Of a stretch of DNA of 64,000 bases, positions 46,222-54,761 are shown piece by piece. The position numbers were made by a program, and so were the translations under genes. Positions within the stretch are counted from its first letter, which is position 1. Each line of letters starts with the position of its first letter. Origin of the DNA: Pirellulales bacterium (lineage in GTDB: Bacteria; Planctomycetota; Planctomycetia; Pirellulales; Lacipirellulaceae); contig JALHQZ010000001.1 of assembly GCA_022841705.1 (NCBI GenBank), positions 1,860,001-1,924,000 of the forward strand, written 5' to 3'. The notes beneath the pieces are model-generated. The model searched no databases. It was not told where the DNA came from and saw only the letters and a program-made list of their open reading frames with translations.

Positions 46222-46650
46222 ATGGCGAAGAAGGCCGCGAATAATTCGAAGGCGTCCAAACTCCTCGCCGGCGGCAATCCTCAAATCGCTAAGGGCTACG
46301 GCGCCGAACCGGTCGAAGCGTACCTCGCCGCGATGCCAGGCTGGAAACAGGAGATCGGCCGCCGGCTCGATGCGCTCATCACGGCCACCGTTCCCAACGT
46401 TCGCAAAGCCGTCAAATGGAACTCTCCGCTCTACGGCGCCGACGACGACAGCTGGTTCCTCGGCTTCCACTGCCTTACGAAGTACGTCAAAGTCGCCTTC
46501 TTCCGCGGCGCGTTGCTACGGCCGTTGCCGCCGGGCAAGTCGAAGCAAGCGGAGGTGCGGTATCTCGATATTTACGAGGGGCCGTTTGATGAAGAGCAGT
46601 TTGTAGAGTGGGTGCGGCAGGCGAGTGAAATAGAAGGGGTGCGGATGTGA
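46222..46650 (+). CDS. DUF1801 domain protein
   Basis: A 142-residue protein with the DUF1801 (YdhG-like) pattern: EAYLAAMPGWKQEIGRRLDALI, VRKAVKWNSPLYG and LGFHCLTKYVKVAFFRGALLRPLP. ATG 46222 follows the previous gene by 17 bp. The family is small and widespread; its function is not established. A broken gene of the same superfamily lies 1.1 kb downstream (47791-48180). Confidence 0.85.
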   Translation: MAKKAANNSKASKLLAGGNPQIAKGYGAEPVEAYLAAMPGWKQEIGRRLDALITATVPNVRKAVKWNSPLYGADDDSWFLGFHCLTKYVKVAFFRGALLRPLPPGKSKQAEVRYLDIYEGPFDEEQFVEWVRQASEIEGVRM

Positions 46651-46724
46651 AATCGATTCTCATCGCATAGTTTCTGGATGATCTGAAACGAGCTAAGCGA
46701 TCGTCTACCTTCGGGAAGTTTTAC

Positions 46725-47738
46725 ATGTCTAACTGGAATAGCTTCGACAACAAGCCAAGCGCATTGAACTGGCAGTTCGGCGATATCGAAAGACGGGGGA
46801 CAATCCTTTACCCGGACCTTCAGGACGGTTCAGATCTTGTCCTCGCTTCTGATTACTCGGGAGAGCACGCTCAGCCAGAATTTCACGTATTCTCGTTTCT
46901 AGTTACGACGTACGCAGCGGTCTTACAGACGTGGGAACCACTACGTCAAGCAGTGCGATGCAAACACTTATCCGATGGCCGAAGGATGAGCTTTAAGTGT
47001 TTGAATGAGGCATCAAGGATCAATGCCCTGCCATCATTTCTCGAAGCGGCAAGCCAACTGAATGGGCTACTCGTTTGTGTTGGCGTCGACAAGACTTACA
47101 GTCTGTCTGTTGGCCAACTTCCTACACTTGGGCACAGTTGGAAACCAGATTCTCTCAAGAAACTTCTGGAAATCTGTGTGTTTGGAGGAGGGTTCGTAGA
47201 CGGTTTACGGCGGTCAGGACAAAACCTTCACTGGATCACCGATGACGACGCAATCGTGGCCAATGACGAAGCTCGATTCGATGCAGTGAATGTGATGGGA
47301 GGCCTAATGCACAAGCATGACGACGAGTACTTGGAGATTTCAATTGGCGTATCGAGTCAATTTGACGATGAGAAGCGCGCAGAAGACCTTGTTGCAATCA
47401 CCGATCTTGCCGCAGGAGCGTATTCTGATGAACTGACCAAAATGGGCAAAGCCAATATACCGACCCCGGAGTCCGTTCCAACCAAAGTGCGATTTCCGTT
47501 CCGGATGAAATCCGCTCTGATAACTGCATGGCGGTCGTTGAAAACCAAGCCGTTGAAACACTTAGATTTGCTAATTAGATATGCCGGTAGCGGAGAGACG
47601 CTCATTTCTTTTGGTTCACCAGGGCTCAAGTATCAACGCGACTTGCGTGCTCTGAATGAAGAACCTGCCGTGTACGAGAAGTGGCGTCGATCACTAATGA
47701 ACCACTCGAAGCAAAGTCGCAAACGTCCCGGAACTTGA
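46725..47738 (+). CDS. Orphan hypothetical protein, lower GC
   Basis: A 337-residue soluble protein, MSNWNSFDNKPSALNWQFGD onwards. SDYSGEH near residue 42 and acidic runs such as WITDDDAIVANDEARFDA near 170 faintly recall the active-site layout of DUF3800/RNase H-like proteins, but this is not secure. Base composition is visibly lower in GC than the flanking genes and the codon choice differs, which suggests recent acquisition. It lies between an intact and a broken DUF1801-type gene. Confidence 0.6.
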   Translation: MSNWNSFDNKPSALNWQFGDIERRGTILYPDLQDGSDLVLASDYSGEHAQPEFHVFSFLVTTYAAVLQTWEPLRQAVRCKHLSDGRRMSFKCLNEASRINALPSFLEAASQLNGLLVCVGVDKTYSLSVGQLPTLGHSWKPDSLKKLLEICVFGGGFVDGLRRSGQNLHWITDDDAIVANDEARFDAVNVMGGLMHKHDDEYLEISIGVSSQFDDEKRAEDLVAITDLAAGAYSDELTKMGKANIPTPESVPTKVRFPFRMKSALITAWRSLKTKPLKHLDLLIRYAGSGETLISFGSPGLKYQRDLRALNEEPAVYEKWRRSLMNHSKQSRKRPGT

Positions 47739-47790
47739 GTTCATGAATGGGACAAGAACACTCGATCGGGGCAGGTAAACTGGACAGAAA

Positions 47791-48180
47791 ATGGCAAAAC
47801 CGACCTCATCTCAGAAATCCGACGCTCGTGAGGACGTCCCCGTGGACGGGCGAACCGAACTTCTCGATCACCTCCGCGCCCTCATCCCAGAAGCCGACCC
47901 CGAGATCATCGAAGAAGTGAAATAGCGAAAGCCAACCAACCCGGCCGGCGTCCCCGTGTGGTCGCACGGCGGGATCATTTGCACCGGCGAGACTTACAAG
48001 AACGCCGTGAAGCTGACCTTTATGAAGGGCGATTCGCTGCCCGACCCGGCGGGACTCTTCAACGCGAGTCTCGATGGCGCCACGCGGCGCGCCATCGATT
48101 TTCATGAGGGAGACAAGCCGAGCGCCAAGGAGCTGAAGGCCCTCATCAAGGCGGCGGTGAAGTTGAACACGGCGCGCTGA
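47791..48180 (+). pseudogene. DUF1801-type gene interrupted by an amber codon
   Basis: One continuous frame from ATG 47791 to TGA 48180 is broken only by TAG at 47923-47925 (codon 45). Before it the protein reads ...DPEIIEEVK, after it RKPTNPAGVPVWSHGGIICT. In relatives I recall, a tryptophan precedes RKP.NP, so a single TGG-to-TAG change explains the stop. The second part keeps full coding character (KLTFMKGDSLPDPAGLFNASL, ending KLNTAR) and could be made from GTG 47956. Recent inactivation, readthrough or a sequencing error are the options. Confidence 0.8.
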
Positions 48181-48195
48181 ACGCCGCGTGATAAC

Positions 48196-49293
48196 CTACC
48201 GCACCCGCACCTTAAACGTCAGCACCCCACCCTTACCCGCGGCGAGCGGTTCCTTAATCTCCCACCGCAGCACGAGAGAACCGCTCGCGCTTTCGCCGGT
48301 GGAGAAATCGGCGTCGAGGCTGCTTTTGGCGGACTCTGGCACGTACGCCAGGCGCGTCGCCAGATTGTCCATGATGGTGACGTTGCCGATTTCCGCGTCG
48401 CCGATATTGTCGAAGCGGAGGGTGAACTCGATCTCTTCACCCGGCAGGGCGTCTTTGGCGCTCGCGCACTTGATGAGCCGCAGGCAGGGGTGGTTCGGTT
48501 CGTCGAGCTCGTAGATCACGCCCGGTTGGCGGCGGCCGAAAATCACTTGGGCGCTTTTGCGGTTGATGGTGACTTGGGCCGCTTGGTCGCCGCTCCAGGT
48601 GAGGGCGGCCAGCGAAGTCTGCGCGAGCCACGGCTTCTCGGCATTATCCATGATGCCGAGCCGCATGACTTGCAGATTGCAGTACGGGCCCACGAGGCCA
48701 ATCACGTCGGCCACGCCTTGCAAGCGTTCGATTTGCCCCGCTTGTTGCCGCGCTTTGAGCAAGCTCGGCGGGTCGGCACCCAGGTTGATTCGCAGTGGTT
48801 CTTCTTGCACCAATGGCGCGGGCTTGGCGTTCTCACGTGACAGCGCTAGCGAGCGCGGATCGACGAACACGTCGAGGTTCGTCTGCTGTTCGCTTTCCAT
48901 CAGGTTCACTACCCGCCGGACAGCGCCGAACCGCGGGGCGTAGATGCAAACCCGGTTGCTCGGCTCGACCAGCACGCGGCCATCGAGCGTATCGAAGTGG
49001 GCGACGGTGTCTTCTTGTTCGAGTCCTTCAACCGACCAATCCGCCTTCACGCCAACGGGCGAACCGTAGTCGCCGCCGTCGCACAGGTACTCATCGGGCG
49101 GGCCGATCATTGCACAATCGGGCACGATGCATGGCGCCGGCTGCGATTCGCACGGCGCTTGTTCGCAACCACCCGTCGGGCAAGATTGGCCGTGCGCGCG
49201 ATTGCAAGCGCACAACATGCCAATCGCTACCGCGACCAACAGGCCGCGATACCAACGGGGGAAGGTCGAGTTGTGAGTGCTGAGGGCTGGCAT
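48196..49293 (-). CDS. Exported cysteine-rich protein with DUF11-like C-terminus
   Basis: A 365-residue product with a signal segment (GLLVAVAIGMLCACNRAHG), then a Cys-rich stretch (SCPTGGCEQAPCESQPAPC). The C-terminal 90 residues (ALPGEEIEFTLRFDNIGDAE, then NVTIMDNLATRLAYV) match the DUF11 repeat, an Ig-like surface domain. ATG 49293 was chosen; the frame is open further upstream only through a CATTCCGC-type repeat. It is the last gene of a three-gene minus-strand set of exported proteins. Confidence 0.78.
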   Translation of the reverse strand: MPALSTHNSTFPRWYRGLLVAVAIGMLCACNRAHGQSCPTGGCEQAPCESQPAPCIVPDCAMIGPPDEYLCDGGDYGSPVGVKADWSVEGLEQEDTVAHFDTLDGRVLVEPSNRVCIYAPRFGAVRRVVNLMESEQQTNLDVFVDPRSLALSRENAKPAPLVQEEPLRINLGADPPSLLKARQQAGQIERLQGVADVIGLVGPYCNLQVMRLGIMDNAEKPWLAQTSLAALTWSGDQAAQVTINRKSAQVIFGRRQPGVIYELDEPNHPCLRLIKCASAKDALPGEEIEFTLRFDNIGDAEIGNVTIMDNLATRLAYVPESAKSSLDADFSTGESASGSLVLRWEIKEPLAAGKGGVLTFKVRVR

Positions 49294-49383
49294 TGTGCGG
49301 ACGATTGCGAAATGCGGAATGCGGAATGCGGAATCGTTAGTTTCTGTATTCTGCATTCCGAACTCCGACTTCCGCATTCGATC

Positions 49384-49413
49384 AACGCGCTCCGCTAGCG
49401 CGTCGCGGCTAAA
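49384..49413. repeat. Short palindromic repeat, family B
   Basis: Core GCGCTCCGCTAGCGCGTCGC, ending GGCTAAACG. It lies 2 bp beyond the stop of the minus-strand gene at 49416 and about 90 bp upstream of the DUF11-like gene. A tract of repeated ATGCGGA units fills 49300-49380. Confidence 0.75.
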
Positions 49414-49415
49414 CG

Positions 49416-50192
49416 TTATTCTTCGTGACTAGGTTCTTCGTGGCTTACTGGCAACACTACCGGGCCGGGGCGGTCGTAAAACTGCACTGGCGGGGCACCG
49501 TAACTGAAACCTTGGTCGCCTTGGTCGGCGGGGGCGCGGGAGCCGATTCGGAGGATGGCGATAGGACGGCCCAGCACATCGGCCACTACCAGCGGGTCAT
49601 CGCAGCGGTTCGCTTCGAAGTAGGCGGTTCCCTTTTGGTCGGTCGGCAGCGCTTGGGTGGGGTCTTCCACGTAGATCACGCGGGTGACGAACGCGCCACG
49701 AGCCGCCATTTGCAACTCTTGCGTGGTCAGTTCCACCGGAACCGGAAAGCGCAGCTCTTTGCCGCACGGTGGGTGCAGGCGATCGATCAGCTCAACCGTG
49801 GGATAGATTTCCACCGTCTCGTAGTTCGGCACGCCGAGCACCTTGAAGCGGTACACGCGGCCGATCAACAGACCAACCAGTTGCCCGCTGGTCTTCGTGT
49901 TGGTGAAGCCACCATTCGCGTAGACCGAAACTTCGACCGACTCCTTCGCGCGGAGATCGACCGGTTGAATATAAGTTGACAACGGCCCGCCCCGTTGGAG
50001 CCGCGTGCTGCCAATCGCTCCCGGAGGCATGGCGCCGGCATGAAGCCAGTGCGCCGGCGGACTTTGGGCGGAGAGAGGCTCACTCCACACAAAGATCGCC
50101 AGCATCGCCAACAGCACTTTGCCCGCGGCATTCCACGATGCGCCGTTCGCTCGCGCGCTCGAAGATCGTTGGAAGGGGCGGACCGTTGTCAT
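49416..50192 (-). CDS. Secreted protein, paralogue of the adjacent lipoprotein
   Basis: A 258-residue product with a signal peptide that ends FVWSEPLSA after a 25-residue leader. The folded part shares an ordered set of motifs with the next gene upstream: 'YRFKV...P', 'YPTVEL', 'PVELT', 'FVTRVIYVEDP', 'DPLVVAD', 'AILRIG'. The family is unnamed to me. It lies 106 bp from the paralogue on the same strand; both probably act in the envelope. Confidence 0.75.
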   Translation of the reverse strand: MTTVRPFQRSSSARANGASWNAAGKVLLAMLAIFVWSEPLSAQSPPAHWLHAGAMPPGAIGSTRLQRGGPLSTYIQPVDLRAKESVEVSVYANGGFTNTKTSGQLVGLLIGRVYRFKVLGVPNYETVEIYPTVELIDRLHPPCGKELRFPVPVELTTQELQMAARGAFVTRVIYVEDPTQALPTDQKGTAYFEANRCDDPLVVADVLGRPIAILRIGSRAPADQGDQGFSYGAPPVQFYDRPGPVVLPVSHEEPSHEE

Positions 50193-50298
50193 TTGTCGAG
50201 AGATGAGAGATTAGGGGTGAGAGGTCAGGGGAGGAGGAAAGGAAGTCGAGCGTTCTCTAATCTCTATCCTCTCTCCTCTCTCCTCTATCCTCTTCGAT

Positions 50299-51693
50299 TT
50301 ACGGACAGACTTCGCACTGGCCTGCTTGGCCATGTTGACCGGCGGCAGCGCCCAACTTGTGCAGCGCACTCGGCACGACGCCTGGCACGGTGCTGTTGAA
50401 GGGTCGGAACGGAGCGCGGTGGACTTCATCCACATGCACTTTGTTCACCGGCGTCGGGTAGTTCATGCCAGGACGTTGCTTGACCGAGATGTGCATCTTG
50501 CTGGTGGGCGGCGGCATGTTGATGCGCGTCCGGTTGGTCATCGTGTGGTTTTGCAAACCGGCGGGGATGCCGAGCGGGATGTGCGGCGGGCCGGGGATGC
50601 CAATCGGCGTGCCGGTGATCGGCATGCCCCACTGACCGCCCGGTTGAATCGCATGTGGCGGCAGCATGGCGGGGTTCATCCCCGCGGTCGGCATTCCCAG
50701 CGGCATCCCGTTCGCGGCGAGACCACCTTCGATTCCACCTTGGTAGCAATCGGCGCCACCACCAGGGACCATCTCACCTTCGATCGGCGCGCCTTCGGTG
50801 GAGTAATCACCTTGGTACTCACCCGGGCCATACTCCGCCGCTTCGGGCAGCATGGCGCCATCGTAGTTCGCCGGTACCACGCAGCCTTCGCCGCCGCCGT
50901 TTCGGCCACCTTCCAAATCTTTGTTACCCATACGGATGATCGCGAGGATCGAACCGCGCCGGTCCGCTTCGATGATCGGGTCGCAACCGGGATCAAGCCG
51001 CGTGCTGACCAGTGTTTCCACGCCGGCAAGCGCGAGCTCTTGGAACTCGGGATCCGGCAGATAGATAACCTTCGTCACGTAGTTGCCGTTGACGACCTGA
51101 TCGAAATCTTCTTCGGTGAACTGCACCGGAATCGGCGAGTGAGCGAGGTACGCATCCGTGCGCGGAGTGACGGGCGCCACTTCGAGCGTGGGATAGAGCG
51201 ACACTCCCCCGCGGCCCGGAATGTTCGTGAGCTTCAGGCGGTAGATGGCGCCTTGGGCGAAGTCTTGTCGACCGGGCACGGCGAGCACGGAGGAATCGAA
51301 CATCCCCGGCTGAGCGACATCCCATTGAATCTGCAAACCTTCGCCGCCTGTGAAGGCGATCTGCGAAGTCGCGCCGCCGCCACCACCCATGCCAGCGCCC
51401 CCCATACAGGCGCCGCCATCGATCGGGCAGCTTCCGTCTTCACAGTATTGACACTGTTGTCCGGCATACCCACCACTGGATTGGCCACCAGGGCCGATGT
51501 TGCTCGGCGGCATACCCGGATTGATCATCGAGTTGCCGACCGGAATCACTCCCGGTCCAGGCCCGCCGACGCCGGGGCCCGGGTGCATCATCTGCTGGGC
51601 CGGCGGCAGGTTGTACGCCAGTCGACCGCCGCAACCAACGGTGGCAACCGTTGTCGCGACAGCGCTCATTAGTAACCAAGTGCGAATGCGCAT
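50299..51693 (-). CDS. Gly/Pro/Met-rich lipoprotein, paralogue pair
   Basis: A 464-residue product with a lipoprotein signal, lipobox VGC with C21. Then come a Gly/Pro/Met/Gln-rich region (about 30-105) including a Cys cluster (CQYCEDGSC), a folded domain (about 110-270) paralogous to the neighbour (IYRLKL..IP, LYPTLEV, PVQFT, YVTKVIYLPDP, AIIRMG), and a low-complexity tail rich in Gly, Met and Pro. It is probably first in a three-gene operon of exported proteins. Confidence 0.75.
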   Translation of the reverse strand: MRIRTWLLMSAVATTVATVGCGGRLAYNLPPAQQMMHPGPGVGGPGPGVIPVGNSMINPGMPPSNIGPGGQSSGGYAGQQCQYCEDGSCPIDGGACMGGAGMGGGGGATSQIAFTGGEGLQIQWDVAQPGMFDSSVLAVPGRQDFAQGAIYRLKLTNIPGRGGVSLYPTLEVAPVTPRTDAYLAHSPIPVQFTEEDFDQVVNGNYVTKVIYLPDPEFQELALAGVETLVSTRLDPGCDPIIEADRRGSILAIIRMGNKDLEGGRNGGGEGCVVPANYDGAMLPEAAEYGPGEYQGDYSTEGAPIEGEMVPGGGADCYQGGIEGGLAANGMPLGMPTAGMNPAMLPPHAIQPGGQWGMPITGTPIGIPGPPHIPLGIPAGLQNHTMTNRTRINMPPPTSKMHISVKQRPGMNYPTPVNKVHVDEVHRAPFRPFNSTVPGVVPSALHKLGAAAGQHGQAGQCEVCP

Positions 51694-51978
51694 TGCTCCC
51701 CCCTAAAACGTGGCAGGCCTGTCGCCGTGTGTGGCGGCTGAGGTTGTGTGGTGTCGCTGCCCGTTTCATGAACGATCCGAGCGGTAGCATCGCTGGCAGA
51801 ACTGCCGTGGACGCACCGCTACGATCCCCCGTACAATCCGGGCCGCTTGGTGGGAAACCAGCGCTCGCCATTCGCAGCGCGAAGTTCGCGCAGCAATTGG
51901 GGAAAGCCGCTTCCCTCGTGAGATAAGAATTCGGCCCCGCACAATGCGATTCTTTGGCAAAACCGCTAAAACCGGCGC

Positions 51979-53073
51979 ATGAAGCATAATCTTCGCACTT
52001 TGACACGCGCCGCAGTGATGCTCGTAGCAGGGGCCATGGCCTTCCTGTTTTACGGTGTCGCCCGCAGCTTGCTGGAAGGCCCAAAACTGCCTATCCCCGC
52101 CGTGGTGCCCACTTCGCCGCAACCAGTCGCGAATAACAAGGCTGCCCGCGTGGGCAACTCGCTCTTAGCCGACGCGATTCTACGCCTCGATCGCCGCCAA
52201 TCGGTCACCGCCGAACTCACCTGCCAGGGTGCGCTCGTTGGAACGAACGTGCGACTCGCCGGCGGCTATCGCCAGCTCGGCAGCGGAGACAAACGCTGCT
52301 TCGCGCTCGACTTGACCGGGCAGCTCGCCGACACGCCGCTCCGCTGGACGCAAACCAGCGACGGCCGGCTGCTGTGGACCGGCTTGCGCTGGGATGACGG
52401 CAAGCAGAACGCTGAGCAAAGCCTCACGCGCATCGACTTGCGTCGCGTCCGCAAAAATTTGGCGGCCGACGACGACGGTTTCGCCCCGCAACCCGGCGAA
52501 GCGGCCGCCGTACTACAAGCGGAACTGTGGTCCCCTTTCGGCGGCCTGCCGATGTTGCTCGGCGGGCTCGACAAGCATTTCGATTTCGGCCCCCCACGCG
52601 TGATGAAATTGCAAAACAACCGCGTGCTGGCGATGGTCGGCCGCTGGAACGAGGCGGTGCTGAAGCAACTTCTCACCGTCACGCCGCTGCCAGGCGCGAA
52701 GCCCGTCGATCCCCCCGATCTCAGCAAAATCCCTGACCGTCTGCCGCAGCATGTGGTGGTAGTGCTCGATGAAGCCCAACACACGCCCCGCCGAATCGAG
52801 TACCGCGGCGCCGGCGACCCCCTCTCCGCTGCAGGACTCGCCGACGATGTGCTGCTGACCACCGAATCGCGCGCGCCGCTCTTGCGAATTGACTTTGTGT
52901 CAGTTGGATTCGACGTAGCGCTCGCCAAACAGCAGTTCGAATTTCGCCCGCCGGAAAGCGCCCCATGGCGTGACGAGACCGACGCTTACTTGCGCGCTTT
53001 CGCCCAACCGCGGGCGGCAATCGTACAGCGGTTGACGCCGGCGCTCTCGCAAGAGCCAACGATGCCGCGGTGA
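51979..53073 (+). CDS. Membrane-anchored hypothetical protein
   Basis: A 364-residue protein with an N-terminal helix (TRAAVMLVAGAMAFLFYGVA) and an extracytoplasmic remainder. Segments such as RRQSVTAELTCQGALVG, ADTPLRWTQTSDGRLLWTGL and PRRIEYRG are the kind of strand pattern seen in LolA-like lipoprotein carriers; this is a weak structural impression. It is divergent from the lipoprotein operon across a 285-bp gap in which I see no clear promoter or repeat. Confidence 0.65.
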   Translation: MKHNLRTLTRAAVMLVAGAMAFLFYGVARSLLEGPKLPIPAVVPTSPQPVANNKAARVGNSLLADAILRLDRRQSVTAELTCQGALVGTNVRLAGGYRQLGSGDKRCFALDLTGQLADTPLRWTQTSDGRLLWTGLRWDDGKQNAEQSLTRIDLRRVRKNLAADDDGFAPQPGEAAAVLQAELWSPFGGLPMLLGGLDKHFDFGPPRVMKLQNNRVLAMVGRWNEAVLKQLLTVTPLPGAKPVDPPDLSKIPDRLPQHVVVVLDEAQHTPRRIEYRGAGDPLSAAGLADDVLLTTESRAPLLRIDFVSVGFDVALAKQQFEFRPPESAPWRDETDAYLRAFAQPRAAIVQRLTPALSQEPTMPR

Positions 53074-53113
53074 TCCGGCGTAGCTCGGGACCAAAGTCCC
53101 GTGCGGACTTCGA

Positions 53114-53184
53114 CGGGTGCCACTGTCCGGCTTGTCCGTTGGTACCCGGAGTCCACTGCCGGACAAGCCGGACAGTGCCACCCG
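53114..53184. repeat. Long perfect inverted repeat
   Basis: Perfect 25-bp arms (left arm starts CGGGTGCCACTGTCCGGCTT) with a 21-bp loop lie in the 231-bp gap between convergent genes. It could end transcription from both sides by structure alone; no U-tract is seen. Confidence 0.85.
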
Positions 53185-53304
53185 CCGTCGGTCTCACCCA
53201 CCCGACAACTATTCCCCCCGAAAGTGGGGAGAATGTGGCAATGTGGCGCCTGTGGCAAATGTCCTGTCCCCTTTGTAGCCATTAGGTGGCTAAATACCTG
53301 CGGT

Positions 53305-54363
53305 TCAGCGCACGCTTGTCCGCTTCATTTCCGCCGCCAAACGCGCCGCCGCTTGCGTCGCGGCGATCATGCCGCTCGTTTCCGCCACGCCCTTCCACGC
53401 CAAATCAGCCGCCGTGCCGTGGGCAACGCTCGTGCGAACAATCGGCAGCCCGAGCGTCACGTTCACCGCGCTGTGCATCGCCAGTAGTTTGAGCGCGATG
53501 TGCCCTTGATCGTGATACATGGCCACCACCGCATCGAACTCGCCCTGCGTAGCGCGGACCATTAGTGTATCAACCGGCAGCGGCCCGACGGCGTTGATTC
53601 CAGCAGCGCGCGCCTGGGCAACCGCCGGCGCGATGAGTCGCGCTTCTTCATCACCGAACAGCCCACCTTCACCCGCGTGCGGATTGAGCGCCGCTACGCC
53701 GATTCGCGGCGCCGGACAACCGAAGTTCCGCAGCGCGCAATCCGCCAGCGCGCACTTCGCGGCGATTCCTTCGATGCTGAGTAATTCGAACACACTTCGC
53801 AGCGACGTATGCAGCGTCACATGCACGACGCCCAATCCGAAGGGATTGCGATTCGCCGTTTCGGGCGGCAAATAAAGCATCATCGCAAAATCATCCACCC
53901 CGCATAGTTCCGCAAGCAGTTCCGTATGCCCCGGATAATGCCGCCCCGCCACATGTAGTGCCGCTTTGCTCAAAGGCGCCGTAACGATGGCGTCGCACTC
54001 CTCGGCGAGCGCCGCCTTGCACGCCAAAACCACCGCTTGGTACGCCGCTTCACCGCCTGCAGATGTAACTTCACCCGGCGTTAGCTTGCCAACGGGTTCG
54101 CCGCACGGTAAGCAGGGCGCCACGTTTGGGCCGGTCATCGCGAAGCCTTCCGCCAACGAACCAACGGTTGGCGTCTCGCCTTTCACTCCTCGCAGTTCAC
54201 ACGCCCGGCGGAAAATTTCGGGGTCCCCCATCACCACCGGCCGGCAGCAACCGTGGAGGCGGAGGTCGTTCCACACCGCCGCCACCACCTCCGGACCAAC
54301 GCCGGACGGGTCGCCCATGGTCATCGCAATCGTCGGTAACTGGCTGGCCAAATTCGGCATCAT
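53305..54363 (-). CDS. pdxA: 4-hydroxythreonine-4-phosphate dehydrogenase
   Basis: NAD-dependent step of the DXP-dependent pyridoxal phosphate pathway. The 352-residue product opens with TIAMTMGDPSGVGPEVVAAVW. Metal-binding histidines lie in YPGHTELLAELCG and MYHDQGHIALKLL, and the final NVTLGLPIVRTSVAHGTAADLAWKG is the family's substrate loop. Two adjacent ATG codons (54363 and 54360) could start it. The 204-bp divergent region upstream contains no strong promoter I would name. Confidence 0.94.
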   Translation of the reverse strand: MMPNLASQLPTIAMTMGDPSGVGPEVVAAVWNDLRLHGCCRPVVMGDPEIFRRACELRGVKGETPTVGSLAEGFAMTGPNVAPCLPCGEPVGKLTPGEVTSAGGEAAYQAVVLACKAALAEECDAIVTAPLSKAALHVAGRHYPGHTELLAELCGVDDFAMMLYLPPETANRNPFGLGVVHVTLHTSLRSVFELLSIEGIAAKCALADCALRNFGCPAPRIGVAALNPHAGEGGLFGDEEARLIAPAVAQARAAGINAVGPLPVDTLMVRATQGEFDAVVAMYHDQGHIALKLLAMHSAVNVTLGLPIVRTSVAHGTAADLAWKGVAETSGMIAATQAAARLAAEMKRTSVR

Positions 54364-54567
54364 GGGGGAATGAATGTTGGCGTTGCGAACGAACTGATCG
54401 GCAGAACCGGACCTGTTTTGGCCGATTCCTACGAGAAAACTAGGGCAAATCAGGCGTGATCGGCATCCCAGCCCGCAACCCGTGACAGGGTAAATTGGGC
54501 AAGTATACTAGAGCACTTCCCTTCATTTTCCCACGATTCGCCCCCCAGTACCAGGAACCGCCCCAGG

Positions 54568-54750
54568 ATGGCCAAAGCCATGACGATCGCGGGAATGGCA
54601 ATCTCGGGGCTGCTCGCGCTCGCCTTTGCCCTCGATTTGGCGCTGGGCATTCCCTTCAGCGGCGCCAACATGATGATGGACGCCGGCTTCTTCGTCGCTT
54701 CGCTCTGTGTTGCGTACGCGAGTTGGAACGCGTTTCGCGAACTGCGGTAG
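54568..54750 (+). CDS. Small two-helix membrane protein
   Basis: A 60-residue protein with two hydrophobic helices (IAGMAISGLLALAFALDLAL and GFFVASLCVAYASWNAF). I recognise the layout MAKAMTIAGM...LDLALGIPFSGAN from small conserved planctomycete proteins. Function unknown. It lies between divergent pdxA and a convergent hypothetical gene. Confidence 0.7.
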   Translation: MAKAMTIAGMAISGLLALAFALDLALGIPFSGANMMMDAGFFVASLCVAYASWNAFRELR

Positions 54751-54761
54751 GTCACCGCGTG

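Noticed and set aside
50326..51672. A 448-codon plus-strand frame antisense to the lipoprotein
   Set aside because: His/Arg-rich, no signal peptide or domain; the minus strand has a lipobox and a paralogue next door.
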